A DNA stretch of 64,000 bases from Pontibacter silvestris (GTDB lineage Bacteria > Bacteroidota > Bacteroidia > Cytophagales > Hymenobacteraceae), in assembly GCF_020907275.1 (NCBI RefSeq), contig NZ_JAJJWI010000022.1, forward strand, positions 1 to 64,000. Direction: 5' to 3'. The notes under the pieces were generated by a model. The model was not told where the DNA came from. It made no database searches and saw only the letters and a list, made by a program, of their open reading frames with translations. Position numbers and translations under genes: made by a program. Of this stretch, positions 63,874 through 64,000 are shown piece by piece (within the stretch, counting starts at the first letter, position 1; every line of letters starts with the position of its first letter).

Positions 63874-64000
63874 GTTAATGAAGATGCTTATCTAAGACTA
63901 TTTATTGTGACGCTTAAACAGGAGGAGAACATATTATGTAATTTTTCTGCTTCTCATCTCTTCCGTCTTGATACATGTAGGGAATAAACGCTAACTTTAC

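Overview
The window looks like chromosomal DNA from a member of the Bacteroidota, most likely the Cytophagales/Hymenobacteraceae (Pontibacter-like). Evidence is a secreted protein with a C-terminal type IX secretion (T9SS) sorting domain, type III glutamine synthetase, MiaE, Bacteroidota-type promoter boxes (TAnnTTTG with an upstream TTG), LpxK and LptE of an outer-membrane bacterium, and many family-specific proteins. No insertion sequence, integrase, phage gene or CRISPR array was seen.

Layout. (1) 1-6600: a CLC channel, a T9SS-exported beta-helix protein, a decayed GIN-domain gene, a HAD-like hydrolase and a small orphan. (2) 6605-22901: a vitamin B12 locus, visibly richer in G+C than its flanks. 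On the minus strand it holds cobQ, a CobD-type decarboxylase, cbiB, an AAA-type NTPase and cobB; then a cobalamin riboswitch with btuF-btuC-btuD; a second riboswitch with a TonB-dependent receptor; then pduO-cobU-cobT-cobS-cobC. A third, plus-strand cobalamin aptamer is cut off before its last conserved box and is joined to the C-terminal VWA domain of a chelatase D subunit, a deletion scar. The locus can import corrinoids, amidate the ring, adenosylate it and build the nucleotide loop; no ring-synthesis gene is visible here. (3) 23209-24873: a disordered Asn/Gly/Arg/Tyr-rich protein and four identical tRNA-Asp genes in exact 126-bp repeats. (4) 24874-37679: accA, a metallo-hydrolase, a patatin, a barrel protein, an acyltransferase, smc, an FkbM methyltransferase, a DUF4159 protein, rsmE and a POT peptide transporter. 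(5) 37971-50783: a lipoprotein, groES-groL, the operon sigma-54 activator-lptE-TPR protein-secG, miaB, pabB, a zinc-ribbon coiled coil, a Nif3-like protein and lpxK. (6) 50867-64000: a putative porin, miaE, a secreted amidotransferase-like protein, a MacB-type permease, an OmpH/Skp-like lipoprotein, mtaB, a sulfatase-fold membrane enzyme, type III glnA, a small membrane protein and a flavin reductase pseudogene with three lesions.

The main novelties are evolutionary and regulatory: the truncated B12 aptamer fused to a chelatase remnant, an unassigned NTPase embedded in the B12 operon, the tRNA-Asp repeat array, a duplicated dyad motif upstream of groESL, and two decaying genes. I found no clear new defence or mobile system. 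Family assignments come from motif recognition by eye; no database search was run.
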